A stretch of DNA of 14,068 bases from DASQTB01 sp035642095 (GTDB lineage Bacteria > Actinomycetota > UBA4738 > CALAEC01). How positions within the stretch are numbered: the first letter of the stretch is position 1; every line of letters starts with the position of its first letter. The notes under the pieces were generated by a model. That model was not told the DNA's origin, made no database searches, and saw nothing but the letters and a program-made list of their open reading frames with translations. Below are positions 1-6,543 of the stretch, piece after piece. The DNA lies in contig DASQTB010000011.1 of assembly GCA_035642095.1 (NCBI GenBank), positions 1 to 14,068 on the forward strand, read 5' to 3'. The translations under genes and the position numbers were made by a program.

Positions 1-146
1 TCCTCCGGAACGCCACGGTCGGGCTCGGCCTCGATCACGTACGCGATATCGCCCTCCCACGTCTCGGCGGCGTCACGGTAGGAGTCGCTGGCGTTGATGC
101 GCTGGACGTACTCGGCCAGCCACTCCTCGCTGGGGAACCGGGCCAT
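1..146 (-). CDS. SCP2 sterol-carrier-like protein, N-terminal fragment
   Basis: The first 48 residues are visible, from ATG at 146; the gene leaves the window at its 3' end. The start reads MARFPSEEWLAEYVQRIN and continues with a Trp-Glu-Gly-Asp stretch and an acidic VIEAEPD segment. That pattern resembles the start of stand-alone bacterial SCP2 sterol-binding-domain proteins, small cytoplasmic lipid-binding proteins of mostly unknown ligand. There is no signal peptide. A GAGGG ribosome site about 7 nt before the ATG overlaps the end of the cupredoxin gene, only 10 bp upstream, so the two are probably co-transcribed. The family call rests on N-terminal resemblance only, because the core lipid-binding fold lies outside the window. 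Confidence 0.6.
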   Translation of the reverse strand, partial: MARFPSEEWLAEYVQRINASDSYRDAAETWEGDIAYVIEAEPDRGVPE

Positions 147-156
147 GGGCCGACCC

Positions 157-510
157 TCAGGACACGTGGATCAGCCCGCACATCCCCCGGCACTGCCCGC
201 CCACGATGGCCGAGTGCCGGACGCACCGGAACTTGTACGTCCCGTGGCTCCGGAACCTCCGGCTGGCGGACGCTCCGGGCGGGAGCACCTTGGAGAAGCT
301 CCATCCGCCGTAGCCCTTGACGTCGTGCGTCCTGGAGGTCGGGTTCCTCCACGTGACCCGATCACCCCTGCCGATGAACGTGTGGGCGGGCCGCCACCGC
401 TCGCCCTTCGCCCGGATCCTCGCCGTCGCCGCCAGGGCGCCCCCGACCGACCCCAGCGCCAGGGTTCCGCCCACCAGGACGGCCACGGCCCGCCTCTTCA
501 CCTGTCCCAC
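157..510 (-). CDS. Secreted cupredoxin (type 1 copper protein-like)
   Basis: A 117-residue protein with a basic start, a hydrophobic signal segment (about residues 8-28, ending near ALA-AT) and then a single cupredoxin-like domain. The likely type 1 copper ligands are His62 in a THDV motif, Cys96 and His99 in FRCVRH, and Met110 in GMCGLIHV. The order His...Cys-x2-His...Met is that of plastocyanin-like domains, which carry electrons or sequester copper outside the cell. The loop between His99 and Met110 is longer than the classic spacing and holds Cys107; Cys111 directly follows the Met. GTG at 510 is chosen because a GGAGG site sits 5 nt before it and the signal peptide starts there. A TACCCT -10-like hexamer lies at 559-564. 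The gene is probably co-transcribed with the SCP2-like gene. No partner oxidase is visible. Confidence 0.85.
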   Translation of the reverse strand: MGQVKRRAVAVLVGGTLALGSVGGALAATARIRAKGERWRPAHTFIGRGDRVTWRNPTSRTHDVKGYGGWSFSKVLPPGASASRRFRSHGTYKFRCVRHSAIVGGQCRGMCGLIHVS

Positions 511-589
511 GTCATCCTCCTCCGCTCAGTCCACGGGCAGCGGCCCGCTCGCGGGTCGAGGGTATCGCGTTTGGCTTCGGTCGAAACGG
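511..589 (-). promoter_or_regulatory. Upstream region of the cupredoxin gene with TTCG-N2-CGAA box
   Basis: This 79-bp gap separates the sirtuin stop from the cupredoxin GTG. It holds a -10-like TACCCT (559-564, minus strand) without a convincing -35. A 12-bp inverted repeat, CCCGC-TC-GCGGG (544-555), sits near the expected transcription start. A box at 575-591, running 2 bp into the sirtuin stop, matches 15 of 17 bases with one at 6281-6297 before the Calx-beta gene; both carry TTCG-N2-CGAA. These are candidate sites only. Confidence 0.35.
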
Positions 590-1393
590 TCACCGGGCGA
601 GGGCCGCTACGGCCAACCCGGGAAGGACATCCTCGGCTCGGGCCCGGACCCACACGTCGGCGTCGACGAGGGTCGACGCCGGGGAGACCTCGACGATGAC
701 CGCACCGGACCGGCGGGCCTCGTCGGGGAGCCCCGCGGCCGGGAAGACGTCCCCGGAGGTGCCGATCACCAGAAGCACCCGGCAGCGAGCGACCAGCCGG
801 ACCGCCTCCTCGTACCCCTGAACCGCCTCGCCGAACGCGACGAAGTCCGGCCGGGCGGGCCCGCCGCACGATCGGCAGCGGGGCAGGATGGACGCCAGGC
901 TGGGCACGAACGCGGTGCGAAGAGACCGGATGGCCCGGTCAAGGTCGACCACCAACCCCTCCCGGCCGACCTCCCCCCGATGTCCCTCGGCCAGGCACAG
1001 CTGTCGGAAGAAGCTGCCGTGGAGCTCGACGACGGATCTGCTCCCGGCCTCCTGATGGAGACCGTCGACGTTCTGGGTGATCACCGCATCAACCGTTCCC
1101 GCCCGCTCCAATCGTTCCAGCGCCACGTGGCTCCGGCCGGGTCGAGCCCGGGCGAGGACCCGCCGGAGCTCGGCCAGGAAGCCGGCCAGGGCGTCCGGGC
1201 GGTGGAGGGCCGCCTGGGCCAGCCCGTCCCACGTCCCGAAGACCCGAGGATCGAACCGGTCCCAGATGCCGCCGGGGTCACGGAACGTGGGGATGCCGGA
1301 GCCGGCCGAGATCCCCGCCCCGGTGAACGCCACGACCCGGCCTCCCCTGAGGAGGGCCGCGGCCTCCTCTCCCGAGGCGGGACGACCGGTCAC
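590..1393 (-). CDS. Sir2-family NAD-dependent protein deacylase (CobB-like)
   Basis: A 267-residue single-domain sirtuin. It shows the NAD-binding GAGISAGSGIPTFRD (residues 25-39), TQNVDGLH (106-113), the catalytic His125 in ELHGS, RPDFVAFGE (181-189) and GTSGDVFPA (211-219). The family removes acyl groups from lysine using NAD+. The structural zinc site looks irregular: the second pair is normal (Cys173, Cys176) but the first has only Cys133, with His138 as a possible fourth ligand. By eye the Tyr-x2-Arg pair linked to desuccinylation in CobB/SIRT5 is not present (Leu73 and Leu76 align there), so ordinary deacetylation is more likely. The GTG start forms a 4-bp GTGA overlap with the stop of the upstream protease gene, which implies translational coupling. 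Upstream in-frame codons were rejected because they would run through that gene. Confidence 0.92.
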   Translation of the reverse strand: MTGRPASGEEAAALLRGGRVVAFTGAGISAGSGIPTFRDPGGIWDRFDPRVFGTWDGLAQAALHRPDALAGFLAELRRVLARARPGRSHVALERLERAGTVDAVITQNVDGLHQEAGSRSVVELHGSFFRQLCLAEGHRGEVGREGLVVDLDRAIRSLRTAFVPSLASILPRCRSCGGPARPDFVAFGEAVQGYEEAVRLVARCRVLLVIGTSGDVFPAAGLPDEARRSGAVIVEVSPASTLVDADVWVRARAEDVLPGLAVAALAR

Positions 1394-2091
1394 AGCCGGT
1401 CCATCAGGATGACGGTGAACCCGATCAGGTTGAACATGCCGTGGGCCGCGATCGACGCCGCGAGCGAGCCTCGTCGTTCGAACAGGTACGCGAACCCGAC
1501 TCCGACGAACACCATGACCAGGACGAGGAGGGGCTGGACGTGGAACAAGGCGAACACGGCGGCGGAGATCGCCGCGGAGGGAAGGAACGGGAGCCGGCCC
1601 CGGAGCGAACCGAACAGGAAGCCGCGGAAGAAGATCTCCTCCGCCACCGGCGCGGCCACCACCACGGCCAGCACGGCGAGAACGATCTGGACCGGCGTGG
1701 GATCGACCGGCACCACAGGCTGATCGATGGCCGGCGGCTCCGTCCCGGTCAGCAGCCGCCACATCACGGTGATCAGTGGAAGCACCACGAACGCCGCCGC
1801 CAGGAACAGCACGGCCCCAGACCACGCCCCGCTGGCCACGTCTCTCGTGGCCCGATCGCTGCGCAGCCCCAGCGCGGGGACCCACCCCCGGTACCGAAGG
1901 CCGACCCAGGCGACGGTGCAGGCCGCCAGGGCACCCTGGAAGGCGATCGCCGTCAGCAGCAGCGCCGAGCCTCCCGGCCCTCCCAGGGCGGCGGCGAAGA
2001 TCACCGAGGCCACCACGGCCGAACCGAGGGCCGCCAGAGCGACCGGGATGGCCTCCCATGGCTCCCACGGGGCTCTCAGTCGCTGGTCCAT
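1390..2091 (-). CDS. CPBP-family intramembrane metalloprotease (CAAX/Abi type)
   Basis: A 233-residue polytopic membrane protein with about six hydrophobic segments (near 14-38, 42-66, 87-112, 134-150, 170-195 and 194-232). It has all three signature motifs of the CPBP glutamic/metal protease family: EEIFFRG (Glu151, Glu152, Arg156), a Phe-x3-His-like motif ending at His184, and His217-x3-Asn221. Bacterial members cleave membrane proteins or peptides; substrates are mostly unknown, and some act in bacteriocin immunity or signalling. The ATG at 2091 starts 16 bp inside the preceding membrane-protein gene and has no clear ribosome site, so coupling is likely. Its stop overlaps the sirtuin start by 4 bp. 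The operon with murA suggests a cell-envelope role, but that is inference. Confidence 0.9.
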   Translation of the reverse strand: MDQRLRAPWEPWEAIPVALAALGSAVVASVIFAAALGGPGGSALLLTAIAFQGALAACTVAWVGLRYRGWVPALGLRSDRATRDVASGAWSGAVLFLAAAFVVLPLITVMWRLLTGTEPPAIDQPVVPVDPTPVQIVLAVLAVVVAAPVAEEIFFRGFLFGSLRGRLPFLPSAAISAAVFALFHVQPLLVLVMVFVGVGFAYLFERRGSLAASIAAHGMFNLIGFTVILMDRL

Positions 2092-3686
2092 CGAAGCGCC
2101 GGGTAGACCATGGCCGCCGAGACGAAGGCGAATGCCACCGCGGCCATCCCATAGGTGTCGTTCATCACATAGCCGATCATCCCCCCGATCGCCAGGACGA
2201 CGACGCCGACCCGCCATCGGGGGTCTCGACCCAGCATCCGCCGGAACGGACCCCCCATCCGGCCGGCCACCACTCCCCACACGGCCAGGCCGATAACGGT
2301 CAGCCAGACCGGCCAGATGGCCGTGGTTGTCCGGAGGTTGGAGATGAACCGGTCGCCGAACGTCCCGACCACACCTCCGGCCTCGACCGCTCGAGCGACG
2401 TGCGTCGGAGAGGGCCAGAGCGTGTGGGCGATCAGGAGCACCGTCGCCCCGATCAGGCCCGCCGCCGCGCCGATGCCAGCCGCGACCGGATCGAGGCGTC
2501 CCCGGACCCGCCATCCGTACCACAGCCCCGCCACGGCGAACAGGGTGATGCCGCCGCCCAGGTCCGAGCCGAGGAACGGAAGCCCGGCGAACAGGCCGGT
2601 CGCCGCGAGGAGCCCCACGCCGGGCCGGGGCCTCAGCCTGGCGGCCACCAGAACGGCGCCGGCCAGGACGATCCCCGACTCCGAGTTCCCCAGCCCGTAG
2701 AACCGGACGCCCACGACGGCTCCGCCGCCCAGGAGCGGCGTCACCTCGGTCGGCCAGCCGAGGAACCCATCGATGACCAGGAGCGCCAGGCCTCCCCCGG
2801 CGACGACCACCACCGCCATGGTGTGGTCCGCTCGACCTCCGATCAACGCCGCCACGGTGAGGAGACCTCCCATCAGGAGGAGCCCCGGGAGGAGGACCGG
2901 CGACTCGAGGCTGGGCAGGAGGCTGGCCGGGACCAGGGCGACCCACAGGGCCACGGCGAACAGCCCGAGCACGGCCACGGTCGATCGGGCCACCCTCGAC
3001 CGGATCCGCAAGAGGATCATGGCCACCCCGACGACCAGAGACCCGATCCCTAAGGCCAGCACGACCAGGCCGAGAGGGAGGGCGATCCGCCGGTGGTCGA
3101 CCGCTCGGTCGAACAGGTCGGTCGGGGGCGGGCCCTCGATCCGGATCACCGCCCCCACGGGGTCGGCGGGGAGGCCCAGGAAGGCCAGGATCGTGGCCGG
3201 CACGTCGACGTCGGCCACCACCCCCGCCTGGCGCGTCGTGTCCGAGGTCAGCCCGCGCGGGCGGCCCACCCCGGCGAGCAGATCACTCGGATTCCCTTCG
3301 GCCACGATGACCATGTCGGCTCCGGCCGGAACGTCGAGCGATCCGACCACGACGACCAGGGCGTCGGAGGGACCGCCTGCCTCGAGTGTCGATCGGACGG
3401 CCGGGCCGACGTCAGACGCGGCCAGGCTCCGGGTGGTGAGGTCCGCAGAGCCCTCCCGGGCAAGCCTGGAGAGCCGGCTCAGCCCGAGCCGAGGATCCTC
3501 CGGCGAGGCCAGGACGCCGATGCCTCCCGCTCGAACCAACGCCCCGATCACGACATCGCTCATCGCCGCATCGGGGGTCAATCCCTCAACGATGAACACG
3601 AACGCCTGCCTTGTCGGCTGGGCGGCTGCCGGGCCGGACGTGAGGAGCGCTGCCGCGGAGAGGAGGGAGAGGACCGCTCGCCTCAC
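2076..3686 (-). CDS. MurA-linked membrane protein with secreted N-terminal domain, unknown function
   Basis: A 536-residue protein. Residues 1-22 form a signal peptide (ends PAAA-QP). Residues 25-195 are an exported alpha/beta domain; the stretch near 158-175 (VADVDVPATILAFLGLP) resembles the end of alkaline-phosphatase-superfamily domains, but I see no full set of metal ligands. From about 201 there are roughly ten membrane segments. Conspicuous motifs in the membrane part are RFYGLGN (328-334), GSDLGGG (373-379) and an NDTYG near 509-513. I recall similar motif sets in uncharacterised Actinobacterial and Firmicute membrane proteins. The start is GTG at 3686, in a 4-bp GTGA overlap with the murA stop. 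Tight coupling to murA points to envelope assembly, possibly handling of a lipid or glycan. No function is demonstrated. Confidence 0.85.
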   Translation of the reverse strand: MRRAVLSLLSAAALLTSGPAAAQPTRQAFVFIVEGLTPDAAMSDVVIGALVRAGGIGVLASPEDPRLGLSRLSRLAREGSADLTTRSLAASDVGPAVRSTLEAGGPSDALVVVVGSLDVPAGADMVIVAEGNPSDLLAGVGRPRGLTSDTTRQAGVVADVDVPATILAFLGLPADPVGAVIRIEGPPPTDLFDRAVDHRRIALPLGLVVLALGIGSLVVGVAMILLRIRSRVARSTVAVLGLFAVALWVALVPASLLPSLESPVLLPGLLLMGGLLTVAALIGGRADHTMAVVVVAGGGLALLVIDGFLGWPTEVTPLLGGGAVVGVRFYGLGNSESGIVLAGAVLVAARLRPRPGVGLLAATGLFAGLPFLGSDLGGGITLFAVAGLWYGWRVRGRLDPVAAGIGAAAGLIGATVLLIAHTLWPSPTHVARAVEAGGVVGTFGDRFISNLRTTTAIWPVWLTVIGLAVWGVVAGRMGGPFRRMLGRDPRWRVGVVVLAIGGMIGYVMNDTYGMAAVAFAFVSAAMVYPALRWTSD

Positions 3687-4957
3687 GCGAGGGCCGGCGA
3701 CAGCGAGGGCTGCCGGCTGACCTCCGCGCCGAGGGCGCTCAGCTTCGCATCGATGTCCTCATACCCGCGGTCGACGTGCTCGACGTCGGCGATCTCCGTC
3801 ACACCGTCCGCGCTCAGGGCCGCCAGGATCAGCGCCGCCCCGGCCCGGAGATCGAGGGCTCGTACCGGCGCGCCCTCCAGCCGGTCGACTCCGCGGACGA
3901 CGGCGTGATGGCCCTCGGTGCGGATGTCCGCACCCATCCGGTTCAGCTCGTCGACGAACATGAATCGGCTCTCGAACACGTTCTCGGTGATGATGCTGGT
4001 CCCCTCCGCCGTGGCCAGGACGGCCATGATCGGGGGCTGCAGGTCGGTCGGGAATCCCGGGTAGGGCAACGTGACCAGGTCGACGGAACGGGGGCGGTCC
4101 TCCATCGAGACCCGAACGCCGGCTTCCTCCACGGACACCCGGGCCCCCGCCTCGTCCAGCTTGGCCAGGACGAGGTCGAGGTGATCCGCCCGGGCTCCCC
4201 GAAGTACGACGTCGCCGCGGGTGGCGCAGGCGGCGACGGCGAACGTGGCCGCCTCGATCCGGTCGGGGATGACCGTGTGGGCGACCGGACCGAAACGATC
4301 CGTCCCCTCGATCTCGATCGTCGGGGTGCCCACGCCGTCGACCCGGGCTCCCATGGCCACCAGGAACGCGGCCAGGTCCTGGATCTCCGGCTCGCGGGCG
4401 GCGTTCTCGATCACCGTGGTCCCCCTGGCCGCCACGGCCGCCATGAGCAGGTTCTCGGTGGCGCCGACGCTCGGAAAGTCCAGCGAGACCACGGCGCCCC
4501 GCAGCCCTTCTCCGGCCTCTCCGACCAGGTATCCGTGGTCGTAGGAGAACTCGACGCCCATCCGCTGAAGCCCCCTGATGTGGAGGTCGATCTTGCGACG
4601 GCCGATGTTGCATCCGCCGGGCATGGCCACCCGGGCCCGACCCCCTCGGGCCAGGAGCGGACCGAGGACCAGGATCGAGGCCCGCATCCGACGGACCAGC
4701 TCGTAGGGGGTCTCCATCCCCAGGGGGCCGGACGGGTCGATCTCCACCTCGTGATCCCTTCGGGTTACCTCGGCGCCCAGCCGCTCCAGCACCTCGGCCA
4801 TCGTTCGGCAGTCGGCGATGTCGGGGATGTTGCGCAGCACGGTCCGGCCCTCCGACAGGAGCGAGGCGGCCATGAGCTTCAGGGCGGAGTTCTTGGCCCC
4901 GCCGATCGAGAGCTCGCCGCGGAGGCGGCGGCCCCCGGTGACCAGCAGTCTGTCCAC
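3683..4957 (-). CDS. murA: UDP-N-acetylglucosamine 1-carboxyvinyltransferase
   Basis: A 424-residue cytoplasmic enzyme for the first committed step of peptidoglycan synthesis: transfer of enolpyruvate from PEP to UDP-GlcNAc. Length and motifs are full: GGAKNSALK with Lys22-Asn23, PGGCNIGRRKID with active-site Cys116, YPGFPTDLQPP with catalytic Asp305, and VDRGYE with Arg397. Cys116 is the residue alkylated by fosfomycin; the resistant Cys-to-Asp form of mycobacteria is not present, so intrinsic sensitivity is predicted at this site. Start is GTG at 4957: no ribosome site precedes it, but a TAGAAT -10 lies 6 nt upstream, as expected for a leaderless mRNA. It heads a run of overlapping genes (membrane protein, CPBP protease, sirtuin), so it probably drives their expression. 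Confidence 0.97.
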   Translation of the reverse strand: MDRLLVTGGRRLRGELSIGGAKNSALKLMAASLLSEGRTVLRNIPDIADCRTMAEVLERLGAEVTRRDHEVEIDPSGPLGMETPYELVRRMRASILVLGPLLARGGRARVAMPGGCNIGRRKIDLHIRGLQRMGVEFSYDHGYLVGEAGEGLRGAVVSLDFPSVGATENLLMAAVAARGTTVIENAAREPEIQDLAAFLVAMGARVDGVGTPTIEIEGTDRFGPVAHTVIPDRIEAATFAVAACATRGDVVLRGARADHLDLVLAKLDEAGARVSVEEAGVRVSMEDRPRSVDLVTLPYPGFPTDLQPPIMAVLATAEGTSIITENVFESRFMFVDELNRMGADIRTEGHHAVVRGVDRLEGAPVRALDLRAGAALILAALSADGVTEIADVEHVDRGYEDIDAKLSALGAEVSRQPSLSPALA

Positions 4958-4963
4958 GCGGGG

Positions 4964-4969
4964 ATTCTA
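4964..4969 (-). promoter_or_regulatory. -10 element for leaderless murA transcript
   Basis: On the minus strand TAGAAT lies six bases before the murA GTG. That puts the expected transcription start on the start codon itself. A -35 is not clear (GGGTTC at the 17-bp position is poor). Leaderless transcripts are common in Actinomycetota, where the -10 alone (TANNNT) often suffices. The rest of the 4958-5042 gap holds no convincing terminator for the Calx-beta gene. Confidence 0.5.
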
Positions 4970-5042
4970 CGCGGGGCTTGCGCCGGGAACCCCGAGGTCA
5001 GTAAGGGACCTTCATAGGAGGAAAGGCGGATTTCGGGCGGCC

Positions 5043-6260
5043 TCAGCGCCTCCGCCTGGACCGCTTCACCTCGAACGTGTTCGCGTTCCGCTTCTCCTTG
5101 AACTCCCTCTCGACGTTGCCGGCGCCGTCGATGGCTCGGGAGTAGGCGGTGTAGTTCCTGATCCTCGTTCCCACGCTGGACTTGAGCTGCTTCAGCCGGA
5201 CCCTCCAGAGCTGGCCAGTGGCGTCGTAGGTGGCGCCTAGCCACTCCCGGTTTTGGCAGTCCTTCCTCTGCCACCCGCCCTTGGTCAGCCACATGCAGTC
5301 GCCGTTCTCGAGGTTGCGGCGGAGGGCGAATTGTGTCCCGGTCACTCCCGATCCCTGGGGGTTGTCGTGCGAGAAGACGTGCACTTCGCGGATCCGGTAG
5401 TCGCCCTTCCTGTACCGCCACTTGTGGCGAGGGTGGTGGATCCGGCTCGTCGGTGGCACGTTCTCCTCGTTGTCCTGGATGGTCACGACCTTCGAGCTCG
5501 GCGACGCCCCCTGGAGGTCGATCTGGACGGTCTCGTCCCCCTCGCTGAGCTTGTCGTTCACCACCGAGAGGGCGATCAGCTCGACCCGATCACCCCCCGG
5601 GAACACCAGCGGGTTGGGGGAAGCAACCGTGAAATCATCGTTCGGGGTCGCGCCGGCACCGGGTCCGGCCCCGACCGTGTACGAGACCGTCGCGCCGATC
5701 GCCGGCCCGGCCAGCCAGACCGGGACGACCAGCGTGCCGTAGCTCTCACTCTGGAAGTACGGAAGGTCATCGAACCCGACCCGAGACGAGCCATCGCCAT
5801 CGACCACCACGAACGAGGCGTTCGAGGGGGGGTCGAGGGATCCCCCCAGTGGGTTGCTGAGACCGACTGTGAAGGACTCGGCCACCGCCTCCACGCCATC
5901 GCCCAGGATCGTGAACGGGACCGTCTGCTCCTTGGGGCACCCGGTTTCGCAGACGTTCGGCGTCCTCCCGGGGGGCATCGAGTAGTCGACTCCCTCGACG
6001 GCGGAACCGGCGCTGTCCGAGTACTCGGCGCTCACGACCACCGCCTGGCCGCACGCGAGGCCAGTGAACCGGACCTTGAACGAGCCACTCGATTGGTCGT
6101 CCGCGCCGTAGAACACCGGCGGCGTGGCATCGGCCGGGAACGGACCGAGGGACATGGCCGGGTAGATATCCTCGCACGCCGCGCTTGCCGGAACCTCGGC
6201 CACAGGAGGCAGAAACAACCCGACCATCGTGCCCAACAGGAGCGTGATCGACCGGTTCAT
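5043..6260 (-). CDS. Secreted Calx-beta domain protein
   Basis: A 405-residue exported protein with a signal peptide (1-27, ending PASA-AC). Two Calx-beta-like domains follow. The first, about 50-155, has the pattern 'EGVDY...VPFTILGDG...ESFTVGLSNP'. The second, about 172-266, has 'TPNDDFTVAS...DKLSEGDETVQIDL...VVTIQDNE'. Calx-beta domains are calcium-binding beta-sandwiches found in adhesins and surface proteins. The C-terminal part (about 268-395) looks like a further beta-rich domain with a Cys322/Cys335 pair and an 'AIDGAGNVE' motif often seen in bacterial surface proteins; the last residues are strongly basic (VKRSRRRR). There is no LPXTG or membrane anchor. Start is ATG at 6260. A TAGAGT -10 nine bases upstream suggests an almost leaderless transcript. 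It is divergent from the LVIVD array, so co-regulation is possible. Confidence 0.85.
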   Translation of the reverse strand: MNRSITLLLGTMVGLFLPPVAEVPASAACEDIYPAMSLGPFPADATPPVFYGADDQSSGSFKVRFTGLACGQAVVVSAEYSDSAGSAVEGVDYSMPPGRTPNVCETGCPKEQTVPFTILGDGVEAVAESFTVGLSNPLGGSLDPPSNASFVVVDGDGSSRVGFDDLPYFQSESYGTLVVPVWLAGPAIGATVSYTVGAGPGAGATPNDDFTVASPNPLVFPGGDRVELIALSVVNDKLSEGDETVQIDLQGASPSSKVVTIQDNEENVPPTSRIHHPRHKWRYRKGDYRIREVHVFSHDNPQGSGVTGTQFALRRNLENGDCMWLTKGGWQRKDCQNREWLGATYDATGQLWRVRLKQLKSSVGTRIRNYTAYSRAIDGAGNVEREFKEKRNANTFEVKRSRRRR

Positions 6261-6269
6261 GCTCCCGGC

Positions 6270-6299
6270 ACTCTATCAACCTTCGTCCGAAACGGTCGA
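6270..6299 (-). promoter_or_regulatory. Probable promoter of the Calx-beta gene
   Basis: On the minus strand TAGAGT (6270-6275) is a plausible -10, with TCGACC (6294-6299) as a weak -35 at an 18-bp spacing. The implied transcription start lies about three bases before the ATG. The -35 is half of the palindrome at 6294-6306, and the TTCG-N2-CGAA box (6281-6297) lies in the spacer, so a repressor could act here. Confidence 0.35.
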
Positions 6300-6306
6300 A
6301 TCGACC
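6294..6306. promoter_or_regulatory. 13-bp palindrome, candidate operator
   Basis: GGTCGA-A-TCGACC is a perfect inverted repeat with a one-base centre, between two divergent genes. It overlaps the -35 position proposed for the Calx-beta gene and lies about 78 bp upstream of the forward -35. It could be an operator for a dimeric regulator, but no regulator gene is in the window. Confidence 0.35.
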
Positions 6307-6383
6307 TCCGTGACCTCATTCGGGGGATGGGGACCATGCCCACCTCGCCCGCCATAGGGCGACGAGCGTCCCGGACAACGGAT

Positions 6384-6412
6384 TTGACTCTCTGGGGCCC
6401 TTTTTATAGATT
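6384..6412 (+). promoter_or_regulatory. Promoter of LVIVD gene P1
   Basis: TTGACT (6384-6389), a 17-bp spacer and TAGATT (6407-6412) form a near-consensus housekeeping promoter, the best in the window. Transcription would start near 6419-6420, giving a leader of about 125 nt. Confidence 0.7.
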
Positions 6413-6451
6413 TCCGCTTGCCTCTCAGGGGAGGGGCGGCTCATCTTGGCG

Positions 6452-6466
6452 GGAGGAGGTGGTGCC
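6452..6466 (+). promoter_or_regulatory. Leader Shine-Dalgarno-like box, P1 copy
   Basis: GGAGGAGGTGGTGCC in the P1 leader, about 82 nt upstream of the true GTG. It corresponds in sequence and distance to boxes in the P2, P3 and P4 leaders. It is a strong match to the complement of the 16S rRNA tail but no start codon follows at a usual 5-9 nt spacing. Confidence 0.5.
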
Positions 6467-6480
6467 AGGAGGGTTCGTTC

Positions 6481-6507
6481 GGGCGCGTTTCGGCGCGTCC
6501 TTTTTTT
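6481..6507 (+). terminator. Terminator-like hairpin inside the P1 leader (possible attenuator)
   Basis: GGGCGCG and CGCGTCC (6481-6487, 6494-6500) form a 7-bp stem with one G-U pair and a TTTCGG loop, directly followed by seven T. This is the classic form of an intrinsic terminator, yet it lies between the P1 promoter and its ribosome site. It may attenuate P1; alternatively it could end some upstream transcript. Confidence 0.5.
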
Positions 6508-6543
6508 GGGCACCCCTCAGTTCGTCTTCATCGGAGGTGAAGA

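Noticed and set aside
94..1723. Long open frames on the plus strand opposite the cupredoxin, sirtuin and CPBP genes
   Set aside because: Products are Pro/Arg/Gly-rich without any motif, while the minus strand encodes recognisable families. They are GC-driven shadows.
4958..5042. Terminator between the Calx-beta gene and murA
   Set aside because: Only a 5-bp inverted repeat (AGGTC/GACCT) with no T-tract is present, so it is too weak to call.
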